Notes: generated by a model not told the origin, from the letters alone. DNA of 64,000 nucleotides from Algihabitans sp965233705 (GCA_965233705.1 CBDDTF010000001.1:558001-622000), one strand, 5' to 3'. Counted from the first letter of the stretch, positions 16,910 to 25,865 are shown. Numbers and translations: made by a program.

Positions 16910-17749
16910 ATGTTGAAACGCCTCTTGGTACTTGCAGTTTCCGGCATGGTAGCCGTCACCCCCGCCCTGGCCGACGAGACGCTGGAGCGCATCAAGTCGA
17001 GCGGCAAGATGACGGTGGCGACGGAAGCCGCCTTCAAGCCCTTCGAGTATGTCGAGGACGGCGAGATCGTCGGCTTCGGCGCCGAGTTGCTCGATGCCTT
17101 CGCCGCCGACCTGGGCGTCGAGGAGGTCGAGCAGCTCGACCTGCCGTTCCAGGGCATCCTCGCCGGTCTGGCGGCCGGCCAGTACGACCTGGTCGCCACC
17201 TCGGTCGCGCCCAACCCGGAGCGGGCCAAGAGCTACGCCTTCTCCCGTCCCTTCGCGACGATCGAGAACGTCGTGGTCACCCTGGCCGACGACGACCGGA
17301 TCGACAGCCTGGACGACCTCAACGGGCTGCTGGTGGGCAGCCAGCTCGGCAGCTCGACCGAGGCGGTGGCGCGCGAGATGGACGCGGAGCTGCAGGCGGC
17401 CGGCGGCAGCGGCTTCTCCGACCTGCGGCTGTACCAGACCTTCCCCGACACGGCCTTCGCGCTGCGCTCGGGCCAGGTCGACGCCATCGTCGTCGGCTCG
17501 GTCAGCGCCGGCGAGTTCATGGCGCGCTCGCCCGACAGCTTCCGCGCCGCCCTGACCTACGGCGAGCCGGTCTACATAAGCTGGGTGGTGCGGCCCGAGG
17601 ACACCGGCCTGCTGCAGGCGTTGAACGCGACGATCACGCGGCTGATCGAAAGCGGCCGCCTGGCCGAGATGCAGCGCAAGTGGGTCGGCATCGAAAGCGC
17701 GACGCCCGAGAGCGGCTACCTGCCCGAGGGCGCCATCCAGCTTCAGTAA
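16910..17749 (+). CDS. Polar amino acid ABC transporter substrate-binding protein
   Basis: 279 residues. Signal peptide 1-21 (MLKRLLVLAVSGMVAVTPALA) then DETLERIKSSGKMTVATEAAFKPFEY, the typical start of the SBP family 3 fold. Ligand residues expected in the family are visible in AAFKPFEYVEDGEIVGF and VATSVAPNPERAKSYAFSRPF. It delivers an amino acid or opine/guanidino-like ligand to the two permeases that follow. No ATP-binding subunit gene is present in this operon, which is odd; the ATPase must be encoded elsewhere. Confidence 0.92.
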   Translation: MLKRLLVLAVSGMVAVTPALADETLERIKSSGKMTVATEAAFKPFEYVEDGEIVGFGAELLDAFAADLGVEEVEQLDLPFQGILAGLAAGQYDLVATSVAPNPERAKSYAFSRPFATIENVVVTLADDDRIDSLDDLNGLLVGSQLGSSTEAVAREMDAELQAAGGSGFSDLRLYQTFPDTAFALRSGQVDAIVVGSVSAGEFMARSPDSFRAALTYGEPVYISWVVRPEDTGLLQALNATITRLIESGRLAEMQRKWVGIESATPESGYLPEGAIQLQ

Positions 17750-17770
17750 CGCCGGAGTTCGGCCGCAGCG

Positions 17771-18439
17771 ATGGCTTACCTCCTGACGATCGTGGAGACC
17801 GTCCCGCTGCTGCTGGACGGTCTTCTCGTGACCGTCGCCATCTGCGGCCTGGCGACCCTCTTCGCCGCGTTCGCCTCCATCGTGATCCTGGCGGCGCGCC
17901 GCAGCGGGGTGCGCGCGCTGGAACTGGCGGTGGTCGGCTACGTTTCGCTGATGCGCGGCCTGCCCATCGTCGTCCTGGTCTTTCTGCTCTACTTCGGCGC
18001 CCCCGCCCTGCTCGACCTCGGGCGCGTCTCGGCCTTCTGGATCGGCGTGCTGGCGCTCGGCATGAACGGCGCCGCCTTCCTCTCCGAGGTGCTGCGCGGC
18101 GCGATCAGCCGCCTGCCGGCCGGCCAGAGCGAGGCCGCCATCGCCCTCGGCCTCGGCCGGGTGCAGACCTGGCGCCTGGTGCTGGTGCCGCAGCTCCTGC
18201 CCATCGCGCTGCCCGCGCTGGCCGGCGAGATCGGCTTCCTGATCAAGGCCTCGCCGGTGCTCTCGCTGATCACGGTGGTCGACCTGACCCGCCGCTCGCA
18301 GCAGATCACCATGCAGACCTTCGACCCGCTGGGCCCGCTGCTCGCCGCCGGCCTGCTCTACTTCCTGCTGCTCGGCGGCATCGCCCTGGCCACGCGCTGG
18401 CTGGAGCGCCGTCTCGGGGCGCGGGTGGCCCGGCCATGA
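17771..18439 (+). CDS. Polar amino acid ABC permease, subunit 1
   Basis: 222 residues, HisM/GlnP-type. The cytoplasmic EAA loop is SEAAIALGLGRVQTWRLVLVPQ near residues 118-139. Five hydrophobic helices are visible. It starts 21 bp after the binding protein and overlaps the second permease by four bases (ATGA). Confidence 0.92.
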   Translation: MAYLLTIVETVPLLLDGLLVTVAICGLATLFAAFASIVILAARRSGVRALELAVVGYVSLMRGLPIVVLVFLLYFGAPALLDLGRVSAFWIGVLALGMNGAAFLSEVLRGAISRLPAGQSEAAIALGLGRVQTWRLVLVPQLLPIALPALAGEIGFLIKASPVLSLITVVDLTRRSQQITMQTFDPLGPLLAAGLLYFLLLGGIALATRWLERRLGARVARP

Positions 18440-19092
18440 TCGAGCTGCTGGTCAACTACAGCGACGAAATCCTGGCCGGCCTGCTGGGCACGGTGCTGAT
18501 CGTCGGCATCGGCTTCCTGCTCGGCAGCCTGGGCGGGCTGCTGCTGGCGGTGCCGCTGATGTCCGAGGTCAAGGCGCTGCGCTGGGCGGCGCGGAGCTAC
18601 GTCGAGCTGTTCCGCAACACCCCCTTCCTGATCCAGGCCATGCTGCTGTTCGCCGTGCTGGGCGTGCTGCGCCTTCGGCTCGACCCGACGCTGGTGGGCA
18701 CCGCGGCGGTGGCGCTCTACACCGCCGCCTACATGGCCGAGATCGTGCGCGGCGCGCTGCACTCCGTGCCTGAGGGGCAGTGGGACGCGGCGCGCGCCCT
18801 GGCGCTCGGCCCCTGGCTGCGCTTCCGCCTGGTCATCCTGCCGCAGCTCCTGCCCTTCGCCCTGCCCGCCAGCGTCAACCTGCTGGCCACCGTGGCCAAG
18901 GAATCGGCCTTCCTCTCCGCCGTCTCCGTCGCAGAGCTGACCTTCGCCGGCCAGGTGGTGATCGCGCAGACCTTTCGCGTCTTCGAAGTCTGGGCCATCG
19001 TCGGGGCACTCTACCTGCTGCTCGTGCTCTCGATCCTGGCCGCCGCCAACCGCCTGGAGCGGCGGCTGCGCTGGGCGCGGGCCGGGCGCTGA
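18436..19092 (+). CDS. Polar amino acid ABC permease, subunit 2
   Basis: 218 residues, HisQ/GlnP-type with SYVELFRNTPFLIQAMLLFA at 50-69 and the EAA loop QWDAARALALGPWLRFRLVILPQ near 116. It pairs with the preceding permease as a heterodimer. The ATG at 18436 is coupled to the previous stop; a longer frame upstream belongs to the shadow of subunit 1 and is rejected. Confidence 0.92.
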   Translation: MIELLVNYSDEILAGLLGTVLIVGIGFLLGSLGGLLLAVPLMSEVKALRWAARSYVELFRNTPFLIQAMLLFAVLGVLRLRLDPTLVGTAAVALYTAAYMAEIVRGALHSVPEGQWDAARALALGPWLRFRLVILPQLLPFALPASVNLLATVAKESAFLSAVSVAELTFAGQVVIAQTFRVFEVWAIVGALYLLLVLSILAAANRLERRLRWARAGR

Positions 19093-19119
19093 CCCCCGCC
19101 ACCAAGGGAGATCCTTCTC

Positions 19120-20340
19120 GTGCCTGCCATCCGCATCCAGCCCGAGCGCCTGCTCGCCGACCTAGACACCCTGCGCAGCTTCGGCCAGTGCGGCAGCGGC
19201 GTGGTGCGCCCGGCCTACTCCGAGGCCGACCTGGCGGCGCGACGCTGGCTGGCCGAGCGCATGCAGGCGGCCGGGCTGGAGGTCGCCGTCGACCCGGTCG
19301 GCAACCTCTTCGGCCTGCCCCAGGGCGGCGGCCCCTGCCTGCTGATCGGCTCCCACTCCGACAGCCAGCCCGAGGGCGGCTGGCTGGACGGCGCCTATGG
19401 CGTGATCGCCGGCCTGGAGGTGGCGCGCGCCAGCATCGAATGCGGCGGCCCGCCGGTCGCCGTGGTCTCCTTCCAGGACGAGGAGGGGCGCTTTACCGCG
19501 CTGACCGGCAGCCGCGTGTGGGCCGGCACCCTGTCCCTGGAGGAGGCCGACCGCCTGACCGACACCGAGGGCCGCAGCCTGGCCGAGGCGCGGCAGGCGG
19601 CGGTCGCGGGCCTGCCCGCGCCGCGCGCGGTGCCGCCCGAGCGCTTCCACGCCTTTCTCGAGATCCACATCGAGCAGGGGCCGGTGCTCGACCGCAGCGG
19701 CGAGCGCATCGGCGTGGTCGAGAACATTGTCGGCATCCGCAGCGAGCGCATGACCTTCACCGGCGAGCAGAACCATGCCGGCACCACGCCGATGCACCTG
19801 CGCCGCGACGCCTTCCAGGGCCTGGTGCGCTTCGCCGACACGCTCAACCAGCGCCTGGCCGAGATCGTCACCCCGGCGACGGTCTGGACCATCGGCCACG
19901 TCGCGCTGCACCCCAACGCCTCCTCCATCGTGCCGGGCCGCGTCGACTTCAGCATGCAGTGGCGCGACGCCGAGGAGGCGCGGCTGGATCGCATGACCGA
20001 GGTGATCCGCGCGACCGCCGCCGAGGTGGCGGAGACGGCCGGGCTGGAGCTGGCGCGCGGCAGCTACGCGGCGATCCCGCCGACCCGCTGCGACGAGGCC
20101 CTGCTGGCCGGGCTGCGCGCGGCGGCCGAGGCCCGCGCCCCCGGCGCCTGGCGCGCCATGCCCTCCGGCGCCCTGCACGATGCCGCCAACGCCTCGCGGC
20201 GCATGCCCATGGCGATGCTCTTCGTGCCCTCCAAGCGCGGCATCAGCCACAGCTTCGAGGAGGACACGGCGCGCGACGACCTGGTGCTGGGCGTGGAGGT
20301 GCTGGCCGAGGCGGTCGACCGTCTGGCCTCCGGCGGCTGA
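19120..20340 (+). CDS. M20 amidase, N-carbamoyl-L-amino-acid hydrolase / ureidohydrolase type
   Basis: 406 residues from GTG at 19120 with AAGGGAG upstream. Two-metal site residues are visible: H79 (IGSHSD), D90 (GGWLDGAYGV), E121/E122 (FQDEEG) and H183 (EIHIEQGP), plus H near NHAGTTPM and the C-terminal GISHSFEED. This set defines the hydantoinase/carbamoylase and allantoate amidohydrolase group. It would release an L-amino acid, ammonia and CO2 from a carbamoyl or ureido compound in the cytoplasm. It is the last gene behind the amino acid importer, so the imported ligand may be an N-carbamoyl or ureido amino acid. Confidence 0.87.
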   Translation: MPAIRIQPERLLADLDTLRSFGQCGSGVVRPAYSEADLAARRWLAERMQAAGLEVAVDPVGNLFGLPQGGGPCLLIGSHSDSQPEGGWLDGAYGVIAGLEVARASIECGGPPVAVVSFQDEEGRFTALTGSRVWAGTLSLEEADRLTDTEGRSLAEARQAAVAGLPAPRAVPPERFHAFLEIHIEQGPVLDRSGERIGVVENIVGIRSERMTFTGEQNHAGTTPMHLRRDAFQGLVRFADTLNQRLAEIVTPATVWTIGHVALHPNASSIVPGRVDFSMQWRDAEEARLDRMTEVIRATAAEVAETAGLELARGSYAAIPPTRCDEALLAGLRAAAEARAPGAWRAMPSGALHDAANASRRMPMAMLFVPSKRGISHSFEEDTARDDLVLGVEVLAEAVDRLASGG

Positions 20341-20369
20341 CGGCGGCCGCTGACGGCGGCGACAAACGA

Positions 20370-20394
20370 CGGCGCCCCGCCCGGCGGGGCGCCG
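20370..20394. terminator. Bidirectional hairpin between convergent hydrolase genes
   Basis: Perfect 11-bp stem CGGCGCCCCGC (20370-20380), CCG loop, and complement (20384-20394), in the 61-bp space between the carbamoylase-type and D-aminoacylase-type genes. Lacks a clear T-run. Confidence 0.6.
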
Positions 20395-20401
20395 CCCGCG
20401 T

Positions 20402-21826
20402 CTACAGGAGCTGGCCGGGCCGCGCTCCGGTCGGCGCGCCGTCGGTCCAGACGGAGCGGCCGTTGACGAAGACCTCGGCGATGCCCTCGGCCGGCGCCAC
20501 CGGCGCCTCGTAGGTGGCGGCGTCGGCAATCCGCGCGGGATCGAAGACCACCAGGTCGGCATAGGCGCCGACGCGGATCTCGCCGCGATCGCGCAGTCCG
20601 AAGCGCGCCGCCGGCATGGAGGTCATCTTCCTGACCGCCTCCTCCAGCGGGAAGAGCCCGAGATCGCGGGCGTAGTGGCCCAGCACCCGCGGGAAGGTGC
20701 CCCAGACCCGGGGGTGCGGATGCGACCCCAGGGCGATGGCGTCGGAGCAGACCAGGGTCAGCTCGTAGGAGAGGATCCGCCGCACGTCCGCCTCGTCCAT
20801 GATGAAGAAGACGCCGAGGGCGGGAATCAGGCGTTCCACCGCCGCGTCGCGGTCGACGCCCCATTCCCGCGCGATCTCGTCAAGGTCGCGGCCGGCCATC
20901 TCGGGATGGGGGTCCGAGGCGGTGACCAGAACCCGGCTCGCCTGGCGGTGGCGCCCGGAGTTGAGCATGGTCGAGCTGGCCACGTAGGGGGTGGTGTCCA
21001 GGCCGATGTCATGGGTCCGGCGCGCCGCGTCGATCAGCGCCAGCGTCTCGACCGAGCGGCCGTGGTTGGCCAGACCGGCACACTTGTGGTGCGAGACGTG
21101 GACGCCGCAGCCGGCGACGCTGCCGACCTCCAGGGTCTCCTGCAACGCCTCGATCACCGCGTCGCCCTCGTCGCGCATGTGCGTTACGTAGAGCTTGCCG
21201 TGATCCTTGAGCACGCGCGAGACCTCGATCAGCTCTTCCGTCGTGCTGGCCCGGGCCGGCGGGTAGAAGGTGCCGGTCGACAGGCCCAGGCCGCCCTCGG
21301 ACAGCGCCTGGTCGAGCTGCCGGCGCATCTCCCGCATCTCGCCGGCGTCGGCCGGGCGCTCCAGGTCGTCCAGCACGTTGATCCGCAGGGTGCCGTGGCC
21401 GATCAGGCAGGCGCTGTTGACGGCGGCCGGCTCGGCGGCCAGGCGCGCGCGGTAGTCGGCGAAGCTGGCAAAGCGCGGCCGCGCCTCGCTGACGATGGCG
21501 GCCAGCGGCATGGGCAGCGGCCCATCCTGGCGCAGCGGCGCGATGGAGAAGCCGCAGTTGCCGTTGATCACCGTGGTCACGCCCTGGCTGACCGCCGCGT
21601 CCATCGTCGGATTGGTCAGTACCGTCTCGTCGTAGTGGACGTGCGGATCGATGAAGCCCGGCGCCAGGACCGCGCCGGCGCAGTCCGCGACCCGGCCGGC
21701 GGTCCAGTCGGACAGGTCGCCGACCGCGACGATCCGCTCGTCCGCCACCGCGACGTCGCCCGGCCGGCGCACGGCCCCGGTCCCGTCGATGATGGTCGCA
21801 TCCCTGAACAGCAGGTCGGCGTGCAA
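20402..21826 (-). CDS. N-acyl-D-amino-acid deacylase family amidohydrolase
   Basis: 474 residues, close to the family norm of about 480. GFIDPHVHYDE carries the metal-binding H62-x-H64; ISxCGF-like NGNCGFS, THMRDEGD and VHVSHHKCAG are landmark motifs of D-aminoacylases, and VCSDAIALG holds the catalytic aspartate. The start is TTG at 21826, supported by CGGGAGAC eight bases upstream. It removes the acyl group from N-acyl-D-amino acids in the cytoplasm. It is the last gene behind a complete TRAP transporter (24681 to 21872), which probably imports its substrate. It converges with the carbamoylase-type gene. Confidence 0.88.
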   Translation of the reverse strand: MHADLLFRDATIIDGTGAVRRPGDVAVADERIVAVGDLSDWTAGRVADCAGAVLAPGFIDPHVHYDETVLTNPTMDAAVSQGVTTVINGNCGFSIAPLRQDGPLPMPLAAIVSEARPRFASFADYRARLAAEPAAVNSACLIGHGTLRINVLDDLERPADAGEMREMRRQLDQALSEGGLGLSTGTFYPPARASTTEELIEVSRVLKDHGKLYVTHMRDEGDAVIEALQETLEVGSVAGCGVHVSHHKCAGLANHGRSVETLALIDAARRTHDIGLDTTPYVASSTMLNSGRHRQASRVLVTASDPHPEMAGRDLDEIAREWGVDRDAAVERLIPALGVFFIMDEADVRRILSYELTLVCSDAIALGSHPHPRVWGTFPRVLGHYARDLGLFPLEEAVRKMTSMPAARFGLRDRGEIRVGAYADLVVFDPARIADAATYEAPVAPAEGIAEVFVNGRSVWTDGAPTGARPGQLL

Positions 21827-21871
21827 GGCGTGTCTCCCGAGTGTAGGTGTCGCGATAGGGCGCCGCGCGGC

Positions 21872-22375
21872 TCAGTCCGAGGACTGCGCGCCGAACCAGC
21901 GGCAGAGCAGGTGGACCAGGATCACGACGATCATCAGCGGCACGGCGATCGCCACCCAGAAGGTCGAGATGTCCAGGGAGTCCGCCAGGATGCGCGAGTG
22001 GCGCAGCAGAAAGCCGCGCTCCAGGTTCATGTTGGCGCCGAAGAAGGAAAACCAGAGAATCGGTAGCAGGTAGATCAGCACCGCGGCGCTGCGCAGGGCG
22101 GCGGCGGCGAAGGCCAGCCCGGTGGAGCGGCCGCGCGGCTCGTTGGCCAGCGCCGGGTCGAAACGGCGCTTGAACGACATGGTGGCGCCCAGCAGGCCGG
22201 CCCAGATCATCGCGTAGCGCGCCAGTTCCTCCGTCCAGGAGGGCGGGGAATCGAAGATGTAGCGCGCCACCACCTGCAGGAACACCACGCCGACGAGCAG
22301 CGTCAGCGCGACGAAGTTCAGCGCCTTGATGACGCCGTCGAGGCGGTCGCTGAAGGTGGTGAGCGCGCGTCGCAT
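21872..22375 (-). CDS. TRAP transporter small permease (DctQ type)
   Basis: 167 residues with four hydrophobic helices. VVARYIFDSPPSWTEELARYAMIWAGLLGA is the conserved core of DctQ proteins. It starts five bases after the receptor gene stop, so the two are co-transcribed. Unusually the order is large permease, receptor, small permease. Confidence 0.9.
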   Translation of the reverse strand: MRRALTTFSDRLDGVIKALNFVALTLLVGVVFLQVVARYIFDSPPSWTEELARYAMIWAGLLGATMSFKRRFDPALANEPRGRSTGLAFAAAALRSAAVLIYLLPILWFSFFGANMNLERGFLLRHSRILADSLDISTFWVAIAVPLMIVVILVHLLCRWFGAQSSD

Positions 22376-22379
22376 TCCG

Positions 22380-23372
22380 TTACTCGCCCGCTGCTCCGGC
22401 GGCGGCCAGGGCTTCCTCGAAGGCCGCCAGATGCTCCGGCGCGATGATCTCGTCGTAGACCGTGCGGGTGGCCTCGGCCATCTTCTCCCGCTCGCCCGGC
22501 GCGAGCTGCGAGACGGTGACTCCGGCCGCCTCCATCTTCTCGTAGACCGTCTCCTCCCAGGCGTCGACCCAGGCGCGGTTGGCCGCGATGCCGGCGGCCA
22601 GCGCCGCGTCGACCGTGGCCTGCTGGTCGGCGTCCAGCCCCTGGTACCAGTCCTCGGAGATCAGGACGATGCGCGTCGAGGGCGAGACGTCGATCTGGGT
22701 GAAGTGCACCAGGAAGTCGGTGTGGCCGGTGCGGATCGCCGAGTTGGGCGCGTTGAAGTAGCCGTCGGCGATGCCGGTCTGCAGGGCGTTGGCGACCTCC
22801 GACCAGGCGATGATCGTGCCCTCGGCGCCCAGCGCCTCCTGGTAGGCGAGCTGCTCCTTGTTCAGCGCCCGGAAGCGCAGGTCGGCAAGATCGGCCATCT
22901 CGGTGACCGCCGTCTTGGTGTTGTGGATGCCGATCCCCACCCCGACGAAGTTGAAGCCGGCCAGCCGCACGCCGTTGACGGTCAGCGGCTCGTTCATCTG
23001 CGCCAGCAGGTCGGAGGACTCGATCACCGTGTCGAACTGCGCCCCGTTCTCGAAGAAGAAGGGCAGCAGCACGCCCTTGACCATCTCGCTCATGCCGAAG
23101 GCGGAGGAGGCGGCCGCCAGGTTCACCTGGATCAGGCCCTGGGCGACCTGATCGAAGCGCTCCTTCTCCTTGCCCAGCGTGCCGGAGGGAAAGACGCTGA
23201 CCTCGAAGTCGGTGCCGTCCAGCGCCTCCTGGAAGCCGGCGACGAAGGCCGCCTCGGCGTTCTTGCTGGGATCGTTGACGCCGTTGAGCGCCACCTTGAT
23301 CTCGGCGGCCTGGGCGCCGCCGGCCAGGCAGGCGAAGCCGAGGGCCAGGACGGCCGGTCTCAGTCCGATCAT
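22380..23372 (-). CDS. TRAP transporter solute-binding protein (DctP type)
   Basis: 330 residues with signal peptide to about residue 22 (FACLAGGAQA). Mature start AEIKVALNGVNDPSKNAEAA and the motif FPSGTLGKEKERFDQVAQG fit the family; the arginine that binds a carboxylate is expected in LADLRFRALNKEQ. It delivers a carboxylate, likely an N-acyl-D-amino acid by gene context, to the permease pair. Confidence 0.9.
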   Translation of the reverse strand: MIGLRPAVLALGFACLAGGAQAAEIKVALNGVNDPSKNAEAAFVAGFQEALDGTDFEVSVFPSGTLGKEKERFDQVAQGLIQVNLAAASSAFGMSEMVKGVLLPFFFENGAQFDTVIESSDLLAQMNEPLTVNGVRLAGFNFVGVGIGIHNTKTAVTEMADLADLRFRALNKEQLAYQEALGAEGTIIAWSEVANALQTGIADGYFNAPNSAIRTGHTDFLVHFTQIDVSPSTRIVLISEDWYQGLDADQQATVDAALAAGIAANRAWVDAWEETVYEKMEAAGVTVSQLAPGEREKMAEATRTVYDEIIAPEHLAAFEEALAAAGAAGE

Positions 23373-23394
23373 CGTGAGTCTCCCGTTGTTGGTT

Positions 23395-24681
23395 TCACAT
23401 GAGCCCCAGCGCCGTCGGCAGGGCCGTGGTCAGCGCCGGGAAGAAGGTCAGCAGGGCGAGCACGCCCATCTCCGCGAAGAAGAAGGGCAAGGTGGCGCGG
23501 ATCAGCTTCCAGTAGTCGATCTGCACCGTGGTCGCGAGGATCAGCAGGACCCCGCCGATCGGCGGCGACAGCAGGCCGACGGTGATGTTGAAGCAGATGA
23601 CGACGCCCAGGTGGACCGGGTCAATGCCCATCGCCAGCGCCGCCGGCACGAAGATCGGCGCGAAGAGCGCCACGGCCGCCTTCACGTCCATCACCATGCC
23701 GGCGAGGATGAAGATGAGATTGATGAAGAAGAGGTACTGCAGCGGCGAGAAACCCCAGCCCTGCACGGTGCGCGCGATGGCCTGGGGCCACTGCTCCAAG
23801 GCCGCCAGGTAGCTGAAGGTGGAGATCGCGCAGAGGATGATGAAGATCGCGCCCAGCAGCACGCCGGTGCGCTCGAAGCTCTCGGCGATGTCGCGGGTCG
23901 AGAGCTGGCGGTTGGCCAGCCCGACCAGCAGCGCGGCGACGACCGCGATGCCGGCGGCCTCGGCCGGCGTGGTGAAGCCGAAGATGGTCCCGCCCATGAT
24001 GATGATCGGCAGCATCAGCGCCGGCACCGCGCGCAGGAAGCTGGGCAGCACCGCAGGGCGCTCGCCCGCCGGGTAGCCGCGCGGATGGTCGTCGCGCCAG
24101 GCGAAGAAGCCGTTCATCCCCATCAGCACCCCCGCCAGGATCACGCCCGGCACGATCCCCGCCGCGAAGAGCGCGGTGACCGAGGTGTCCATCAGCGCGC
24201 CGTAGAAGATCAGGATCGAGCTGGGCGGGATGATCGGACCGATGATCGAGGAGGCGCCGGTGATCGCCGCGGCGTAGTCGAGGCTGTAGCCGCGCCGGCG
24301 CATCTCCGGCACCAGGCCGTTGCCCAGGGCGGCGGCGTCGGACACGGCCGAGCCGCTGACGCCGGCGAAGAAGACGCTGGTGACCACGTTGACGTGGCCG
24401 AGGCCGCCGCGCATCCAACCGACCAGCACCATCGAAAAGTCGATCAGCGCCTTGGCGATGCCGCCGCGATTCATCAGGTCGCCGGCGAAGATGAACAGCG
24501 GCATCGCCAGGAAGGCGAAGACGTCGAGCTGGCTGAACAGCCGCTGCGGCAGGACGGCGAGGTAGTTGGCGTTGCCGCCGGCCACGAAGCTCAGCACGGC
24601 GGAGGCGCCGATGATGTAGGCGATGGCCGCCCCCGAGACCAGCATCAGGGCGGCGAGGGCCGCGATTGTCCAGATGGCCAT
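23395..24681 (-). CDS. TRAP transporter large permease (DctM type)
   Basis: 428 residues with about twelve helices. FAGVSGSAVSDAAALG and TGASSIIGPIIPPSSILI are the conserved DctM loops. A GGGGGGAAAG site lies before the ATG at 24681. First gene of the leftward TRAP/deacylase operon, divergent from a LysR gene across about 126 bp with two palindromes. Confidence 0.93.
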   Translation of the reverse strand: MAIWTIAALAALMLVSGAAIAYIIGASAVLSFVAGGNANYLAVLPQRLFSQLDVFAFLAMPLFIFAGDLMNRGGIAKALIDFSMVLVGWMRGGLGHVNVVTSVFFAGVSGSAVSDAAALGNGLVPEMRRRGYSLDYAAAITGASSIIGPIIPPSSILIFYGALMDTSVTALFAAGIVPGVILAGVLMGMNGFFAWRDDHPRGYPAGERPAVLPSFLRAVPALMLPIIIMGGTIFGFTTPAEAAGIAVVAALLVGLANRQLSTRDIAESFERTGVLLGAIFIILCAISTFSYLAALEQWPQAIARTVQGWGFSPLQYLFFINLIFILAGMVMDVKAAVALFAPIFVPAALAMGIDPVHLGVVICFNITVGLLSPPIGGVLLILATTVQIDYWKLIRATLPFFFAEMGVLALLTFFPALTTALPTALGLM

Positions 24682-24741
24682 GTTGAAGCGCTTTCCCCCC
24701 AGAGCGGGAAAGCCTAGTCAGGCGCCATCCCATTCAGGAAC

Positions 24742-24778
24742 CGAAAATTTTTCGTCATATCATAGCGATTTACTATGA
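24742..24778. promoter_or_regulatory. Two adjacent palindromes, probable LysR operator region
   Basis: CGAAAA-T-TTTTCG (24742-24754) and TCATAG-N7-CTATGA (24760-24778) lie in the only AT-rich patch between the divergent dctM-type and lysR-type genes. The second has the T-N11-A spacing typical of LysR boxes. It covers a possible ATG at 24775, which argues that translation of the LysR gene starts at 24808. Confidence 0.65.
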
Positions 24779-24807
24779 ACTGTCCGCCATGCTATGGGCC
24801 ATCGGCC

Positions 24808-25743
24808 ATGCGCTCGATCACCCTCCAACGCCTCGAGGTCTTTCGCGCCGTCTACGAGCACGAGAGCATCAGCGCGGCCGCGCGCGCGCTCAAGCTGTCG
24901 CAGCCCACCACCAGTCGCCACCTGCGCGACTTCGAAGCGGCGATCGGGCTGACCCTCTTCTCGCTCGACCGGGGGCGGCTGCAACCCACCGCCGAGGCCA
25001 ACGCGCTCTACGCCGAATCGCGCCACCTCGGCGACACCATTGCGCGCCTGCAGACCACGATCACCGCCCTGCAACGCGGCGCGCACCGGCCGCTCTCGGT
25101 CAGCGTCGTCGGCCCCCTGGCGCACCGCCACTTTCCCCGCGCGCTGGAGGCGACGCTGGCGCGCATGCCCGGCCTGCAGCTCTCGATCGGCGTGTCCACC
25201 GCCGAGGAGCAGATCCGCGACCTGCGCGCCGGCCATGTCGATCTGGGGTTCGTCGCCGGGCGGATCTCCTGCTCCGACCTGGAGGTGGAGGCGATCGGCA
25301 CCGGCTCGGTCGTGGTGCTGCTGCCGGCCGAGCACCCGCTGGCGGCGCGGGCCGAGGTCAGCCACGAGGAGGTCGCCAGCCACGGCCAGGACATCCGCAT
25401 GACCAGCATGGGGCCGATCGGCGCCCTGGTGGCCGAGGCCCTGGCCAGCTACGAGGACGGACGCTGCACCCGCATCACCGTGAAGTCACTGGTGATCGCG
25501 CCGCAGCTCGGGGCCCAGCTCCGCCGGCCCATGGTGATCGACTCCTTCACCGCGGCGGCGCTCGACGACCCCAGCATGGTGATCCGGCCGCTGACGCCGA
25601 CGATTGCCTTCAACGCCCTGGCGATCTTCGGGCCCCAGGCGCGGCGCAGCCACGCGGCCCACGAGCTGGTCGCCGCCCTGCGCGACGACCTCGGCCGGGA
25701 GCAGCCGACCGGCACGGCGCCGAGTGACCCCCGCCCCGACTGA
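24808..25743 (+). CDS. LysR-family transcriptional regulator
   Basis: 311 residues from ATG 24808 (MRSITLQRLEVFRAVYEHES). Helix-turn-helix at about residues 16-45 (SISAAARALKLSQPTTSRHL). The effector domain starts at PLSVSVVGPLAHRHFP. An upstream ATG at 24775 would add eleven residues but lies in a palindrome. Divergent from the TRAP/D-aminoacylase operon and likely its regulator. The last codons and stop fall in a 16-bp tandem repeat, so the C-terminal tail (TAPSDPRPD) is repeat-derived. Confidence 0.88.
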   Translation: MRSITLQRLEVFRAVYEHESISAAARALKLSQPTTSRHLRDFEAAIGLTLFSLDRGRLQPTAEANALYAESRHLGDTIARLQTTITALQRGAHRPLSVSVVGPLAHRHFPRALEATLARMPGLQLSIGVSTAEEQIRDLRAGHVDLGFVAGRISCSDLEVEAIGTGSVVVLLPAEHPLAARAEVSHEEVASHGQDIRMTSMGPIGALVAEALASYEDGRCTRITVKSLVIAPQLGAQLRRPMVIDSFTAAALDDPSMVIRPLTPTIAFNALAIFGPQARRSHAAHELVAALRDDLGREQPTGTAPSDPRPD

Positions 25744-25788
25744 CCCCCGCCCCGACTGATACCGGCGCCGACTGACACCGGCGCCGAC
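25725..25788. repeat. 16-bp tandem repeat spanning a stop codon
   Basis: Four units at 25725, 25741, 25757 and 25773: two of TGACCCCCGCCCCGAC and two of the variants TGATACCGGCGCCGAC and TGACACCGGCGCCGAC. The TGA at the head of the second unit is the stop of the LysR gene. Confidence 0.9.
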
Positions 25789-25865
25789 GAGAGCGCCCGG
25801 CCGGCCCGAGGCGGCGCCCAACGCGTCAGGTCGCCCCCCCTGTTACGGACTCTCAGCGTGATGCA

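Noticed and set aside
24775..24807. Upstream ATG as start of the LysR gene
   Set aside because: It lies in a palindromic operator-like sequence, and the LysR N-terminus aligns with the ATG at 24808.
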